A DNA stretch of 9,179 bases from Spirochaetales bacterium. Its GTDB lineage: Bacteria > Spirochaetota > Spirochaetia > DSM-27196 > SLST01. The stretch's first letter is position 1; each line of letters opens with the position of its first letter. The notes below the pieces were generated by a model. The model searched no databases. It was not told where the DNA came from and saw nothing but the letters and a program-made list of their open reading frames with translations. Positions 1 to 6,985 of the stretch are shown here, piece by piece. Location: assembly GCA_030642995.1 (NCBI GenBank), contig DAOWMR010000087.1, positions 1 to 9,179 of the forward strand, read 5' to 3'. A program made the translations under genes and the position numbers.

Positions 1-46
1 AAAGGGTTTGTCAGGTTAATGCCATTGTTTGCACGCCTTCAATTTA

Positions 47-1909
47 TCAGGCTTTATGATAAACCTTCTCAGAATGGTCATCTGCTATCGCTGTAAGGAA
101 TCTCGATAGCTTAACACCCGGTTTCCCATCACTAAATGCGTTGCGCTTCAATACTTGGCTAGATCGCAAACGAGCATGGAAAAGATGTAGTTCGTTGATT
201 GCTCGCGTCATTGAAACAAACAGTAGTCTACTCTGCTCCGATAAATCGCTTCCTTCTCTTGGAATTATGCCCTCCTCAAGACCAAGCACACAAACCACTT
301 TTGCTTCCAATCCTTTTGCACCCTGAAAGGTCATAATTCGAACAGATGAGTCCATTCCTTCTGATCCGGAGTGACGAATTGAATCAACCCAAGCCGTCAC
401 CTCACTTAAAAAAGACTTTACATCACGCCATGGAGATAAAGTTGTGGCCAAACTTTTTGAGAACTCACGAATATCACCCTTTTCTCGATATTCTTTCAGA
501 AGCAAGTTAAAATCATCCCATAATGGCGTATACAGACCATGCCCTTCATGTACTTTTTCAAGTGAACTCCATAGAGAATCCACTTCGTCTGTCAACACCT
601 TCTCCCAAAGACTCGCAATTTGAGAAAACGCTTCTTCACGTTCCTGTATTTTCTCTGCCTTGCGTACTCTTCCTGATGGTACAGGAGAATCGATCCGTTG
701 CATAAACGATTCCAAACACCGTCGAAACGCGACGTCATCACTTGGGTTATTGAGCCAGTCATTCAGTCTTGAAATAAGAGGCAAACCAGTTCCTGGGATA
801 CTAGCTCGTGTTGTGAATCCAATTTGATTCGATCTAAGTTCACTGGCCACTGATTCTGCAAATGATCGCTGAGGTACTAGAATCAGAACGTCTTGGGAAG
901 GAAGTGCAGATTGAACTATGATTCTTGCAATTCTAGCTTCCTTCTTATCGCTAGGTGCATTGTGCACTTTAATTTTGGGACCGTCTTCAACCTCATACTC
1001 AAATGGTTTTTTCTCTAATCGATCTGAATCATATAATTCCACAACTCTAAGTGAACTTTCTAGAATATTACTATGACAACGATATGATTTATTGAGAGGA
1101 ATAACTTTAGAATTATTGCCAAAATCATTTGCAAATTCACGTATGAATTTTGGTGAACCACCCCTCCAGCTATAAATACTCTGATCGTCATCACCAACTA
1201 CAAAAAGACCGTCTTCCTGATTCTCACTCAGGAGTCGAATTAGCTTGTATTGCGCCATATTGATATCTTGGTATTCATCAACAAGGAGATGTTTGGTGTA
1301 TTGTTGATACTCGCTTTGAATTTCTGGGTATTTTTCAAGTAGTTCGACTGCAAGAAGTATCTGCTCATCATAGTCCAATGAGGAGCATTTACGTAAAATT
1401 TGTTTGTATTTCTCGCAAACCTGACATTTGGGGTCATCTGTCGGTTTACAATCACCAAATTGACGACAAGATGCAACTTCCTGTCCGAGTGCTCTTTCAT
1501 AACCGGATAACTGGGCAGCGTCACCAAGGAGTATAGATTTCTCCGAATCATCAGGAATAGTTTTTATTGTATCCTTTAGGGAAACTCTTTCGGGATAGGA
1601 ACGAATTATCTTGAAGCCTAGACTATGCATTGTGAGAATATTAGATGGTTGTTTCTTGTACGGCAGAAAGAGCGCTTTCTTTTCGGAATCTGATACTCTG
1701 GTTCGCATGTTTTTTGCTGCTTCAGCTGTAAATGTTATGACTGTAATACTATTTGGAGGAACCTCCATTTCTTCGATTAGATACTTCAGCCTGAGGCCCA
1801 AGGTGTAAGTTTTTCCTGTTCCTGGACCTGCAAGGAGGAGTGCTGGACCTGCTGTTTTATGGATGCTATCCAAAACAAACCTCCCATGATTTCGACGTCG
1901 TGCCAACAT
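47..1909 (-). CDS. UvrD/Rep-family superfamily 1A DNA helicase
   Basis: ATP-dependent 3'-5' DNA helicase-like protein of 620 residues. The superfamily 1 motifs are visible in order: Walker A GPGTGKT (28-34), motif Ia TFTAEAAKNMR (59-69), TMHSLG (93-98), Walker B VDEYQD (210-215), motif III GDDDQSIYSWRG (239-250), SYR (275-277), motif V MTFQGAKGLE (526-535) and motif VI LLFVSMTRA (562-570). It should therefore be catalytically competent. The 1B region is short and carries five cysteines (148, 154, 162, 165, 175) that could bind a metal. The N-terminus is unusually short: the Q motif normally found before Walker A is only loosely present, and the frame closes with a stop about 13 codons upstream of the ATG. 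The ATG has no clear ribosome binding site. A TTG at residue 13 does have a GGGAGG at good spacing, so the start is uncertain. The gene is AT-richer than its neighbours, which suggests acquisition. Its exact role (repair, defence or mobile element) is not shown. Confidence 0.9.
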   Translation of the reverse strand: MLARRRNHGRFVLDSIHKTAGPALLLAGPGTGKTYTLGLRLKYLIEEMEVPPNSITVITFTAEAAKNMRTRVSDSEKKALFLPYKKQPSNILTMHSLGFKIIRSYPERVSLKDTIKTIPDDSEKSILLGDAAQLSGYERALGQEVASCRQFGDCKPTDDPKCQVCEKYKQILRKCSSLDYDEQILLAVELLEKYPEIQSEYQQYTKHLLVDEYQDINMAQYKLIRLLSENQEDGLFVVGDDDQSIYSWRGGSPKFIREFANDFGNNSKVIPLNKSYRCHSNILESSLRVVELYDSDRLEKKPFEYEVEDGPKIKVHNAPSDKKEARIARIIVQSALPSQDVLILVPQRSFAESVASELRSNQIGFTTRASIPGTGLPLISRLNDWLNNPSDDVAFRRCLESFMQRIDSPVPSGRVRKAEKIQEREEAFSQIASLWEKVLTDEVDSLWSSLEKVHEGHGLYTPLWDDFNLLLKEYREKGDIREFSKSLATTLSPWRDVKSFLSEVTAWVDSIRHSGSEGMDSSVRIMTFQGAKGLEAKVVCVLGLEEGIIPREGSDLSEQSRLLFVSMTRAINELHLFHARLRSSQVLKRNAFSDGKPGVKLSRFLTAIADDHSEKVYHKA

Positions 1910-1979
1910 AAGATATTGAACACTTTTGTCGTGAGCAGCGCTTCTCCGTTATTCCCTCTGCTTCCCAGGCCGCTTTTCA

Positions 1980-2008
1980 ATAATATGCAATTCTTATCTC
2001 GCTTGCAA
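1980..2008 (-). promoter_or_regulatory. Sigma70-like promoter facing the helicase gene
   Basis: On the minus strand TTGCAA (2008-2003) is followed after 17 bases by TATTAT (1985-1980), matching the -35 and -10 consensus at 4 and 5 of 6 positions. Transcription would start near 1973, about 60 bases before the helicase ATG. It lies between the integrase relic and the helicase and points away from the integrase, which is where an integron cassette promoter would sit. This is by inspection only. Confidence 0.5.
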
Positions 2009-2155
2009 ACAGCACGAACACTCTGGGCGTATCTATATACGGTGGCCACAAAAAAAGGCGAGAAAGAGCGGTTCGGCGTCTGCGGACCCACCGAGTTCCA
2101 GTCCAAACGGTGCATATTGGGCGGACAGGAATGCGGTCGCTATCAGCAACGAAGC

Positions 2156-2162
2156 GGAGGAG
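2156..2162 (+). promoter_or_regulatory. Ribosome binding site fixing the GTG start of the integrase
   Basis: GGAGGAG ends 6 bases before the GTG at 2169. The reading frame stays open further upstream, so this site is what places the start at the GTG. Confidence 0.6.
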
Positions 2163-2168
2163 CCTTGC

Positions 2169-3089
2169 GTGACCTTCAGAGAGTATCTGAGAGAAAGAGC
2201 CCATATTCCGGAAAAGGCTATTCCCTGGTATCAGAAGTGGGTCTCAGAGTATGAGGCCTTTCTACGCAGCTGCAAGCCGGGAGCAGACAGGAGTGCATGT
2301 CGTCAGGATTTCCTTATTCATCTTTCGGGAAGCAAAGAAGACTGGCAGGTCAAACAAGCCCTGGAGGTTATCCAGCATTCCTTCTTCTGGTCCGCGTCCA
2401 AGGCGCCGGTGGAGAAGAAGCAAGCCGCCCATGTCAACGAAGATTGGGCCAGGGCAACCAACGAATGCAGAAACCGACTCGCCCTGAAAGGCCGCTCCTA
2501 CAGAACGGAAAAGACCTACATATACTGGTTGAAAGACTTCAGGGAGTACCTCCGAGCCCTGCCGGTTCACGAAATCAGACAGGACCACCTTACACGCTTC
2601 TTGACCTGTCTGGTTGTGGACCGTCACGTTTCGATCTCTACGCAAAAACAGGCTTTCAATGCCCTGCTCTTCTTCTTTCGCAACATCCTCAATATGGATG
2701 TAACGGATGTCAAACTGGCCCTGCGCTCGAAGGTTCCCCGGAAATTGCCGGTAGTTCTCACTCCGCAGGAAGTGAAGCAGATCCTGGATCTACTGAAAGG
2801 AAGGTACCGCCTCATGGCATCGCTGATCTACGGCGGAGGGCTCAGACTTCGGGAGTGCCTGACAAGAGACCATGAGGACCATGTTGAACAGATACGTGGA
2901 GTATTCAGGGAAGACAGACTGAATGACATTCCGGGGGTGTTCCTCCCCGGCCTGTTTCTCGGCTTCAGCACAAATCCTACCGGACAGAGCGAGCTACGTC
3001 GGAGAGACCTGTCGATCCGGCATCATGACCGCCCCACGACCTCCCGGCCGCGAACGCAAAAAAGCCCCCGATCGTTCGGGGGCTGGTAG
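2169..3089 (+). pseudogene. intI: Integron-type tyrosine recombinase, internally deleted and C-terminally truncated
   Basis: Relic of an IntI/XerC-type site-specific recombinase. The frame has a lineage-specific N-terminal extension (about 1-85), then the SAM-like core-binding domain (about 95-180, with the RTEKTYIYWLKDF and STQKQAFNALLFF segments). The start of the catalytic domain follows, with box I GGGLRLREC (222-230) and its arginine R226. Homology then jumps at about base 2861 straight to a segment ending in DRLNDIPGVFLPG (249-261). This resembles the start of the extra patch that separates integron integrases from other XerC-like enzymes. The beta-strand lysine region between them is absent, a loss of perhaps 35 residues with no DNA left to hold it. 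After residue 261 nothing recombinase-like remains: the HxxR box and nucleophilic tyrosine are gone, and the frame ends inside the next operon's terminator. It cannot be catalytic. The start is GTG with a strong ribosome binding site. The alternative name is simply phage-type integrase, but the IntI patch favours integron integrase. Confidence 0.75.
3058..3084 (-). terminator. Rho-independent terminator of the sulfur operon
   Basis: A perfect 9-bp stem (3063-3071 with 3076-3084) with a TCGT-type 4-base loop and a core of five G-C pairs. On the minus strand it is followed by a run of six T (3063-3058). It lies 43 bases beyond the stop codon of the last rhodanese gene and so closes the minus-strand operon. 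The decayed integrase frame on the other strand reads through it. Confidence 0.88.
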
Positions 3090-3127
3090 ACGTTATGCGG
3101 CGCACCGGCGTTTGTCGGCCGCGCTAT

Positions 3128-4087
3128 CTAGTTAGACGCCACCGTCGGGAAGCCCTGGTTGACCCAACCGAGCGGAGCATTCGCGCCAACGCCCATGCCG
3201 CCCTTCAGGGAGACGGCGTCGTAGCCGAGAATGCGAAGCATCGCTACCGTCTGACCTGCGGTCTGACCCGAGTAGCAGTAAACGATGATCTTCTTGTCCG
3301 CAGGCAGCGAGGCAAACATCTCCTGCATACCCCTGCCCCACGGTATGTTGGTCGCACCCTCAATGTGAGCGGTCGCGAAGTCGGCTGCCTTTCGGACGGA
3401 CACAAACACGACGTCCGGGTCAGCCGCGTCAAAGATGGCCTTGGCATTTGCCTCACTCACGATGTTGTTGGCGAAGGTGGTTCCTGCCGCGCCGGCCATA
3501 TTCTCGTAGTAGCCCGTGTAGGCAGCCAGGAGATTGGGATCGATATCGGTGGTGTCGACCCACAGTGAGCGGATCGTGGTCTCAGTGACGGCGTCGACGC
3601 CCTCAACCTTCGAGATACCGAAGTTCCAACCCAGGTTCACGCTGCGGGCGGGAATGCCGACGAGGTTCAGCAGGGCAACTGCCTGACCGGCGGTCTGGCC
3701 GGAATAGCAATAGATGAAAACATCGCCTTCCTGCGGGATGTTGGCAACCTGGTCGGAGAGTGCCGACGTGCCCCACGGCAGGTTGACGGCGCCGTTGATG
3801 TGCCCGGTGGCATAGTCATTGGCACTGCGGATGTCCAGGATGGTCATCTCCGCGCCCGATGCAACCATCTCTACGAAATCAGCCTGGCCGATCTTGTAGA
3901 TGTGATCCGGCATGTTCGCGAAGTACGCGTCAACGGCATCTTCTACCGACGCGGTCTCAACCGCAGCAGCCTCTACGGGTGCTGCCTCAGCTGCCGCAGG
4001 CTCTTTGCCGTCACAGCCGACAAACGCGAACGCAGCAATGGCGAACAGCAACAGGATGCTCAGAGCCTTCTTCAGATCAATTTTCAT
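3128..4087 (-). CDS. Lipoprotein with two rhodanese domains, both with active-site Cys
   Basis: Predicted envelope sulfurtransferase of 319 residues. A charged start and hydrophobic stretch (about 8-24) end in FVGC, a plausible lipobox with C25 as the lipidated residue, followed by an Ala/Pro/Glu-rich linker to about 50. Two rhodanese domains follow (about 65-165 and 205-317). Each carries an identical active-site loop CYSGQTAG (C127 and C271) of the six-residue type used by sulfurtransferases rather than phosphatases. DIR (85-87) is the usual domain entry in the first domain; the second has VSVR instead. The two loops are coded by clearly different DNA, so the duplication is old. Rhodaneses carry sulfane sulfur as a Cys persulfide. 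Here this would happen at the membrane surface facing the periplasm or exterior. The ATG has AAAGGAG at 6 bases. It is the last gene of the operon, 65 bases after the previous rhodanese. The sulfur donor and acceptor are not shown. Confidence 0.9.
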   Translation of the reverse strand: MKIDLKKALSILLLFAIAAFAFVGCDGKEPAAAEAAPVEAAAVETASVEDAVDAYFANMPDHIYKIGQADFVEMVASGAEMTILDIRSANDYATGHINGAVNLPWGTSALSDQVANIPQEGDVFIYCYSGQTAGQAVALLNLVGIPARSVNLGWNFGISKVEGVDAVTETTIRSLWVDTTDIDPNLLAAYTGYYENMAGAAGTTFANNIVSEANAKAIFDAADPDVVFVSVRKAADFATAHIEGATNIPWGRGMQEMFASLPADKKIIVYCYSGQTAGQTVAMLRILGYDAVSLKGGMGVGANAPLGWVNQGFPTVASN

Positions 4088-4152
4088 GTCTCACTCCTTT
4101 GGAAGTGTTGCAATGTATTTTCTTACCCCATACGGGATACGAGCACTAGGAA

Positions 4153-5055
4153 TTACGAGACGTCGGACGCCTCGAGTTGAACGCCGGATTCTTCCGGCAC
4201 GTAGATCTCGTTCATCGGATTCGCGCTCCACTCCAACCATGCGGCATCGTAGAGCTTCAAATCCCGATAACCGGCGTTGTAGAGCGCCAAGTACGACTGC
4301 GCACCCCGGATGGAGGTCTTGCAGTACATGATCGCTGTATTGTCAAAGTCCAGGCCCGCCTCTATGTAGCGGATCTGGATCTGACGCGACGGCCGGTAGG
4401 TGCCGTCCGCAAAGTTGTTACCCGCGTAGTCCAGACAGATAGCACCCGGAATCGCGCCGGCTGCGTATTCCTCAATGGAACGGGTGTCCAAAATCACGGT
4501 GTCCGGATCCGGATCGTTGATCTGTGCGCGAATGTCCGCTTGAGTGGCGAGCATCTCGCTCTTCAACGGACCGGCGGTGAAGGTGGTCGACTGAACGATC
4601 GTGGCAACCGTTGTCTCTTCTGCTCCGGCATCCCCAAGGGCGGCGAGTCCACCACTGACAACCTTCACCAGATCATGGCCGTAGATCTTCAACGTCCACC
4701 AGAGCCGGGCCGAGTCCATGTTGGAGTTGTCGTCGTAGACGATGATGAGCGTGTCATTGGAGATTCCGCGCTCACCCATGACCGACTCGATCTGCCCGGC
4801 GGGGGTCAGCATGTTGACGAAAGGCTCATTCACCACGATATCCGCGCGTGAGACGCTCACCGCACCCTCAATGTGGCCCTTGCGGTAGTCCAGCAGACCT
4901 CGCGCATCCACGAGAACCGCGTCGTCGGCGTTCAGCAGCTCCAGGGCCTGGTCCGCCGTGACTATCTCCGCACCAACCTCGCCCTGAGGTGTCGGACACG
5001 CAACCAGCAGAGCAATGAGGCCGGCAAGAAAGAGCAGTGCAATGGTCCGCTTCAT
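4153..5055 (-). CDS. Lipoprotein rhodanese of the TST type, inactive N-domain and active C-domain
   Basis: Thiosulfate sulfurtransferase-like protein of 300 residues anchored as a lipoprotein. The signal is MKRT then a hydrophobic stretch ending LVAC, with C20 as the lipidated residue. The N-terminal rhodanese domain (about 30-140) has VDARGLLDYRKGHIEGA (49-65), but its active-site position reads YDDNSNMDSARLWW. It lacks the Cys, as in the structural N-domain of two-domain TST/SseA enzymes. The C-terminal domain (about 165-285) has DTRSIEEY (190-197) and the catalytic loop CKTSIRGA with C245. It differs from classical CGTGVTA-type loops, so substrate preference may differ. The start is set at the ATG 5055-5053, because AAGGAG lies 5 bases before it. 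A GTG two codons upstream overlaps that site and cannot use it. It is translationally coupled to the reductase gene, whose stop codon overlaps the ribosome binding site. Confidence 0.88.
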   Translation of the reverse strand: MKRTIALLFLAGLIALLVACPTPQGEVGAEIVTADQALELLNADDAVLVDARGLLDYRKGHIEGAVSVSRADIVVNEPFVNMLTPAGQIESVMGERGISNDTLIIVYDDNSNMDSARLWWTLKIYGHDLVKVVSGGLAALGDAGAEETTVATIVQSTTFTAGPLKSEMLATQADIRAQINDPDPDTVILDTRSIEEYAAGAIPGAICLDYAGNNFADGTYRPSRQIQIRYIEAGLDFDNTAIMYCKTSIRGAQSYLALYNAGYRDLKLYDAAWLEWSANPMNEIYVPEESGVQLEASDVS

Positions 5056-5060
5056 GGTCA

Positions 5061-5066
5061 CTCCTT
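5061..5066 (-). promoter_or_regulatory. Ribosome binding site overlapping the upstream stop codon
   Basis: AAGGAG on the minus strand shares bases with the TAA stop of the reductase gene (5067-5065). It sits 5 bases from the ATG at 5055, which selects that start over the GTG at 5061 and suggests translational coupling. Confidence 0.7.
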
Positions 5067-6324
5067 ACGCCGTCTGCTCGATCGGCTTAGCAACGAGCTT
5101 GTTCAGCATGTCGAATATTGATGGGCGATCACACTCGCTCGATATCTCCACCACCTCGCCGTCCTCCGTGTAGAAGATGGTCATGGGGTCTACGTCACAC
5201 GCGAGTCGATCACAGAGCCGCTGTCCCTTGTACTGGTCAATGACGCTGAGCTTCACCTGATCGCCGTATGCGGCCTCAATCTCCTGCATCATCGGAAGCA
5301 TTTCCCGGCTCGGAGCGTCAATAGCCGAGTAGACGTAGATCATCCCGATTCGTTCTTTCTGCATGATCTGGTTGGCGAATACTTCGGTCTCGGCGATGTA
5401 CTTCTCCGCCTCCACACCGGCAATTGCCCCGTCACCGACGGCAGTGGAGATCTGTTTCAGCTCCTTCTCGCGAACATCACCGCAGGCGTAGACACCGGGA
5501 ACCCCGGTTTCCATCACTTCATTGGTGATGATGTAGTCCCGCTTGGACATGTTGAGCTTCTCTTTGAAGATCTCGGTGTTCGGCTCGTACCCGATGAACT
5601 CGAAGCATGAATCAACGACTACCGGCAGAATCTCGCCGGTCTTCAGGTTCTTGAGATTGACTGTCTCAAGCTGCTCACCGCCTTCAAATGAGTCAACGAC
5701 CGTGTTCCACATGAACTCCATTTTGGGGTTCCCGAGCGCCTGCTCACGGGCAATCTCGTTCGCGTCCATCTTGCCCACGTCGTGGATAACCGAAACGATC
5801 ACCTTCTTCGCAAACCTCGTGAGGAACATCCCTTCCTCAATCGCAGCATCTCCGGATCCAATGACCATCACGGTTTTGTCCGTATTGGCCGCCGCATCAC
5901 AGGTCGCACAGAAGGAGATGCCCTTGTCAAATAGGTACTTCTCTTCGTTCGTTGCTCCCGTCGTACGGGGACGGCCTCCCGAGCCCACGATGACAGCCTT
6001 GCACTCGAAAATGTTGCGGAAGGTCTCTACCTTTTTGACATCCCCTTCAAAATCAACGCTCTTCACGTCGGTCAGTTTGAACTTGACGTCGAACTTCTTG
6101 GCCTGCTTATGGAAAAGCTCCATGAGCGCAAGACCACCAATGCCCTCCGGGAATCCCGGGTAATTCTCAATTTCGTTCGTGTAGGTAGCGAGGCCGCCCA
6201 TGAGACTCTTCTCAATGAGAAGGGTGTTCAGACGGGCGCGTCCGCAATAGATGGCTGCGGTCAGACCTGATGCTCCACCACCGATGATAACAACGTCGTA
6301 CTGTTCAACCTTCTTCTCTCTCAT
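5065..6324 (-). CDS. trxB: Thioredoxin-reductase-like flavoprotein fused to a cysteine-less thioredoxin domain
   Basis: Predicted cytoplasmic FAD pyridine-nucleotide disulfide oxidoreductase of 419 residues. Residues 1-312 form a TrxB-like core: FAD-binding GGGASG (15-20), redox-active CATC (139-142), nucleotide-binding GSGDAA (156-161) and the second FAD motif GVYACGDV (277-284). The HRRxxxR-type segment that holds the NADPH phosphate in standard TrxB reads IHDVGKMDANEIAR (180-193), so the key arginines are missing and NADPH use is doubtful. Residues about 313-419 look like a thioredoxin fold, with AYGDQVKLSVID (352-363) and a cis-Pro region DVDPMTIFYTEDGEVV (377-392). The CGPC position reads DAPS (336-339), so both catalytic Cys are gone. 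C371, C376 and C398 remain. The ATG at 6324 is chosen because AGGAAGG precedes it and the glycine-rich FAD motif follows at the usual distance; a longer in-frame start at 6387 adds an unlikely tail. It sits between the TusA/YeeE module and the rhodaneses, which suggests it reduces persulfide carriers. Confidence 0.9.
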   Translation of the reverse strand: MREKKVEQYDVVIIGGGASGLTAAIYCGRARLNTLLIEKSLMGGLATYTNEIENYPGFPEGIGGLALMELFHKQAKKFDVKFKLTDVKSVDFEGDVKKVETFRNIFECKAVIVGSGGRPRTTGATNEEKYLFDKGISFCATCDAAANTDKTVMVIGSGDAAIEEGMFLTRFAKKVIVSVIHDVGKMDANEIAREQALGNPKMEFMWNTVVDSFEGGEQLETVNLKNLKTGEILPVVVDSCFEFIGYEPNTEIFKEKLNMSKRDYIITNEVMETGVPGVYACGDVREKELKQISTAVGDGAIAGVEAEKYIAETEVFANQIMQKERIGMIYVYSAIDAPSREMLPMMQEIEAAYGDQVKLSVIDQYKGQRLCDRLACDVDPMTIFYTEDGEVVEISSECDRPSIFDMLNKLVAKPIEQTA

Positions 6325-6327
6325 ATC

Positions 6328-6334
6328 CCTTCCT
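6328..6334 (-). promoter_or_regulatory. Ribosome binding site fixing the start of the reductase gene
   Basis: AGGAAGG on the minus strand lies just before the ATG at 6324-6322. It supports this start over an in-frame upstream ATG at 6387 that would place the hairpin region within reach of the coding sequence. Confidence 0.6.
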
Positions 6335-6374
6335 ATTATTTGCACTGCGCCGCACGTTTCGCTTGGCCACATGT

Positions 6375-6400
6375 GGAGTTTCCGCAAAAGCGGAAACTCC
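6375..6400. repeat. Perfect inverted repeat, 11-bp stem with 4-base loop
   Basis: GGAGTTTCCGC (6375-6385) pairs without mismatch with GCGGAAACTCC (6390-6400) around an AAAA loop. In the operon transcript it forms a stable hairpin about 50 bases before the reductase start. No T run follows on either strand, so it is not a standard terminator. Confidence 0.9.
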
Positions 6401-6402
6401 TG

Positions 6403-6432
6403 ATGTAACGTCTGCTCCCGCAGACGTTACAT
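6403..6432. repeat. Perfect inverted repeat, 13-bp stem, overlapping the end of the YeeE-like gene
   Basis: ATGTAACGTCTGC (6403-6415) pairs perfectly with GCAGACGTTACAT (6420-6432) around a 4-base loop. It starts 2 bases from the neighbouring hairpin. One arm contains the last Met codon and the TAA stop of the transporter gene. The lack of a following T run argues against intrinsic termination. Protection of the upstream transcript from 3' decay, processing or attenuation are possible roles. Confidence 0.9.
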
Positions 6433-6975
6433 AAACCACTTCACGAGCATCTTGCTTCCGACAATGGCGCCCACGAAGAGGAACACCCCGAACACCCAAC
6501 CTGAAAGCGAGAGCGACGCGATACCCGAATAAAAGGCCCCGATATTACAGCCGAATCCGAGTCGCGCTCCGTACCCCATGAGCAATCCGCCGAGGATGGC
6601 CGCGATCACCTGCTTTCCGGACTTGAGCTTCTTGATCTTGAATCCGGACGCCATCAACGTGGCGAAGAGAGCGCCGACGATAAGTCCGATGTTGCGCATC
6701 GTGCCCGGATCCTGAAAGAAGCCCCGATCCAGGGTGGCCTGAGCGCCTTCGGACGCGAAGTAGTACCACTTGTCCACCGACCCGCCGAAGGCTTCGATAA
6801 TCCACGCGCCCCAGTTCGCAAACACCGCAGAAACCCCCCAGGGGCTACCGGTTGTCGCAAAGGTGACAATCTGGAATACCGAGAGCAGGACGGCGCCCGT
6901 CACGTACGGCCATGCGTCTTTGAACCACGCCTTGTAGTAATCGTTTTTCGCGAGCCATTCAGCGAACTTCTTCAT
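6427..6975 (-). CDS. YeeE/YedE-family sulfur transporter, C-terminal half
   Basis: Integral membrane protein of 182 residues matching the C-terminal half of YeeE/YedE (TsuA) thiosulfate uptake proteins, which are usually about 350 residues long in one chain. Hydrophobic segments lie at about 22-40, 48-63, 94-112, 121-139 and 158-177. The family signature GYGARLGFGCNIGAFYSGIA (134-153) is present and carries C143. From the family this corresponds to the third conserved pore cysteine, which passes thiosulfate by S-H-S contacts. The other two cysteines are in the separate protein coded at 7234-7920, and the two are expected to work as a pair. An AGAGGA site lies 6 bases before the ATG. It starts 10 bases after the TusA gene. 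Its 3' end forms part of a perfect hairpin. The exact substrate (thiosulfate or another sulfur species) is not shown. Confidence 0.88.
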   Translation of the reverse strand: MKKFAEWLAKNDYYKAWFKDAWPYVTGAVLLSVFQIVTFATTGSPWGVSAVFANWGAWIIEAFGGSVDKWYYFASEGAQATLDRGFFQDPGTMRNIGLIVGALFATLMASGFKIKKLKSGKQVIAAILGGLLMGYGARLGFGCNIGAFYSGIASLSLSGWVFGVFLFVGAIVGSKMLVKWFM

Positions 6976-6985
6976 GGATAGTCCT

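Noticed and set aside
1..46. Possible attC at the end of the helicase gene (GCATTAACC on the minus strand)
   Set aside because: The motif does not fit RYYYAAC, and the window ends before a full site could be seen.
2028..2041. Short palindrome CGTAT-CTAT-ATACG as an operator or LexA-like box
   Set aside because: Only five-base arms, no CTGT-ACAG pattern, and no fitting plus-strand promoter for the integrase was found.
3091..3137. GTTATGC and GTTAGAC around a GC-rich imperfect hairpin, resembling an integron attC
   Set aside because: The two core-like motifs are in the same orientation and not inverted, no partner RYYYAAC was found, and the internal stem is only about five base pairs with a wobble pair.
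4177..4851. Long plus-strand open frame of 224 codons opposite the TST-type rhodanese gene
   Set aside because: It is antisense to a gene with clear rhodanese motifs and shows no recognisable domain, so it is a codon-bias shadow.
5543..6163. Plus-strand open frame of 206 codons opposite the reductase gene
   Set aside because: It lies antisense to the TrxB-like core with all its motifs and has no recognisable domain.
6325..6387. Upstream ATG extending the reductase by 21 residues
   Set aside because: The extension is not like any TrxB N-terminus, and the inner ATG has its own ribosome binding site.
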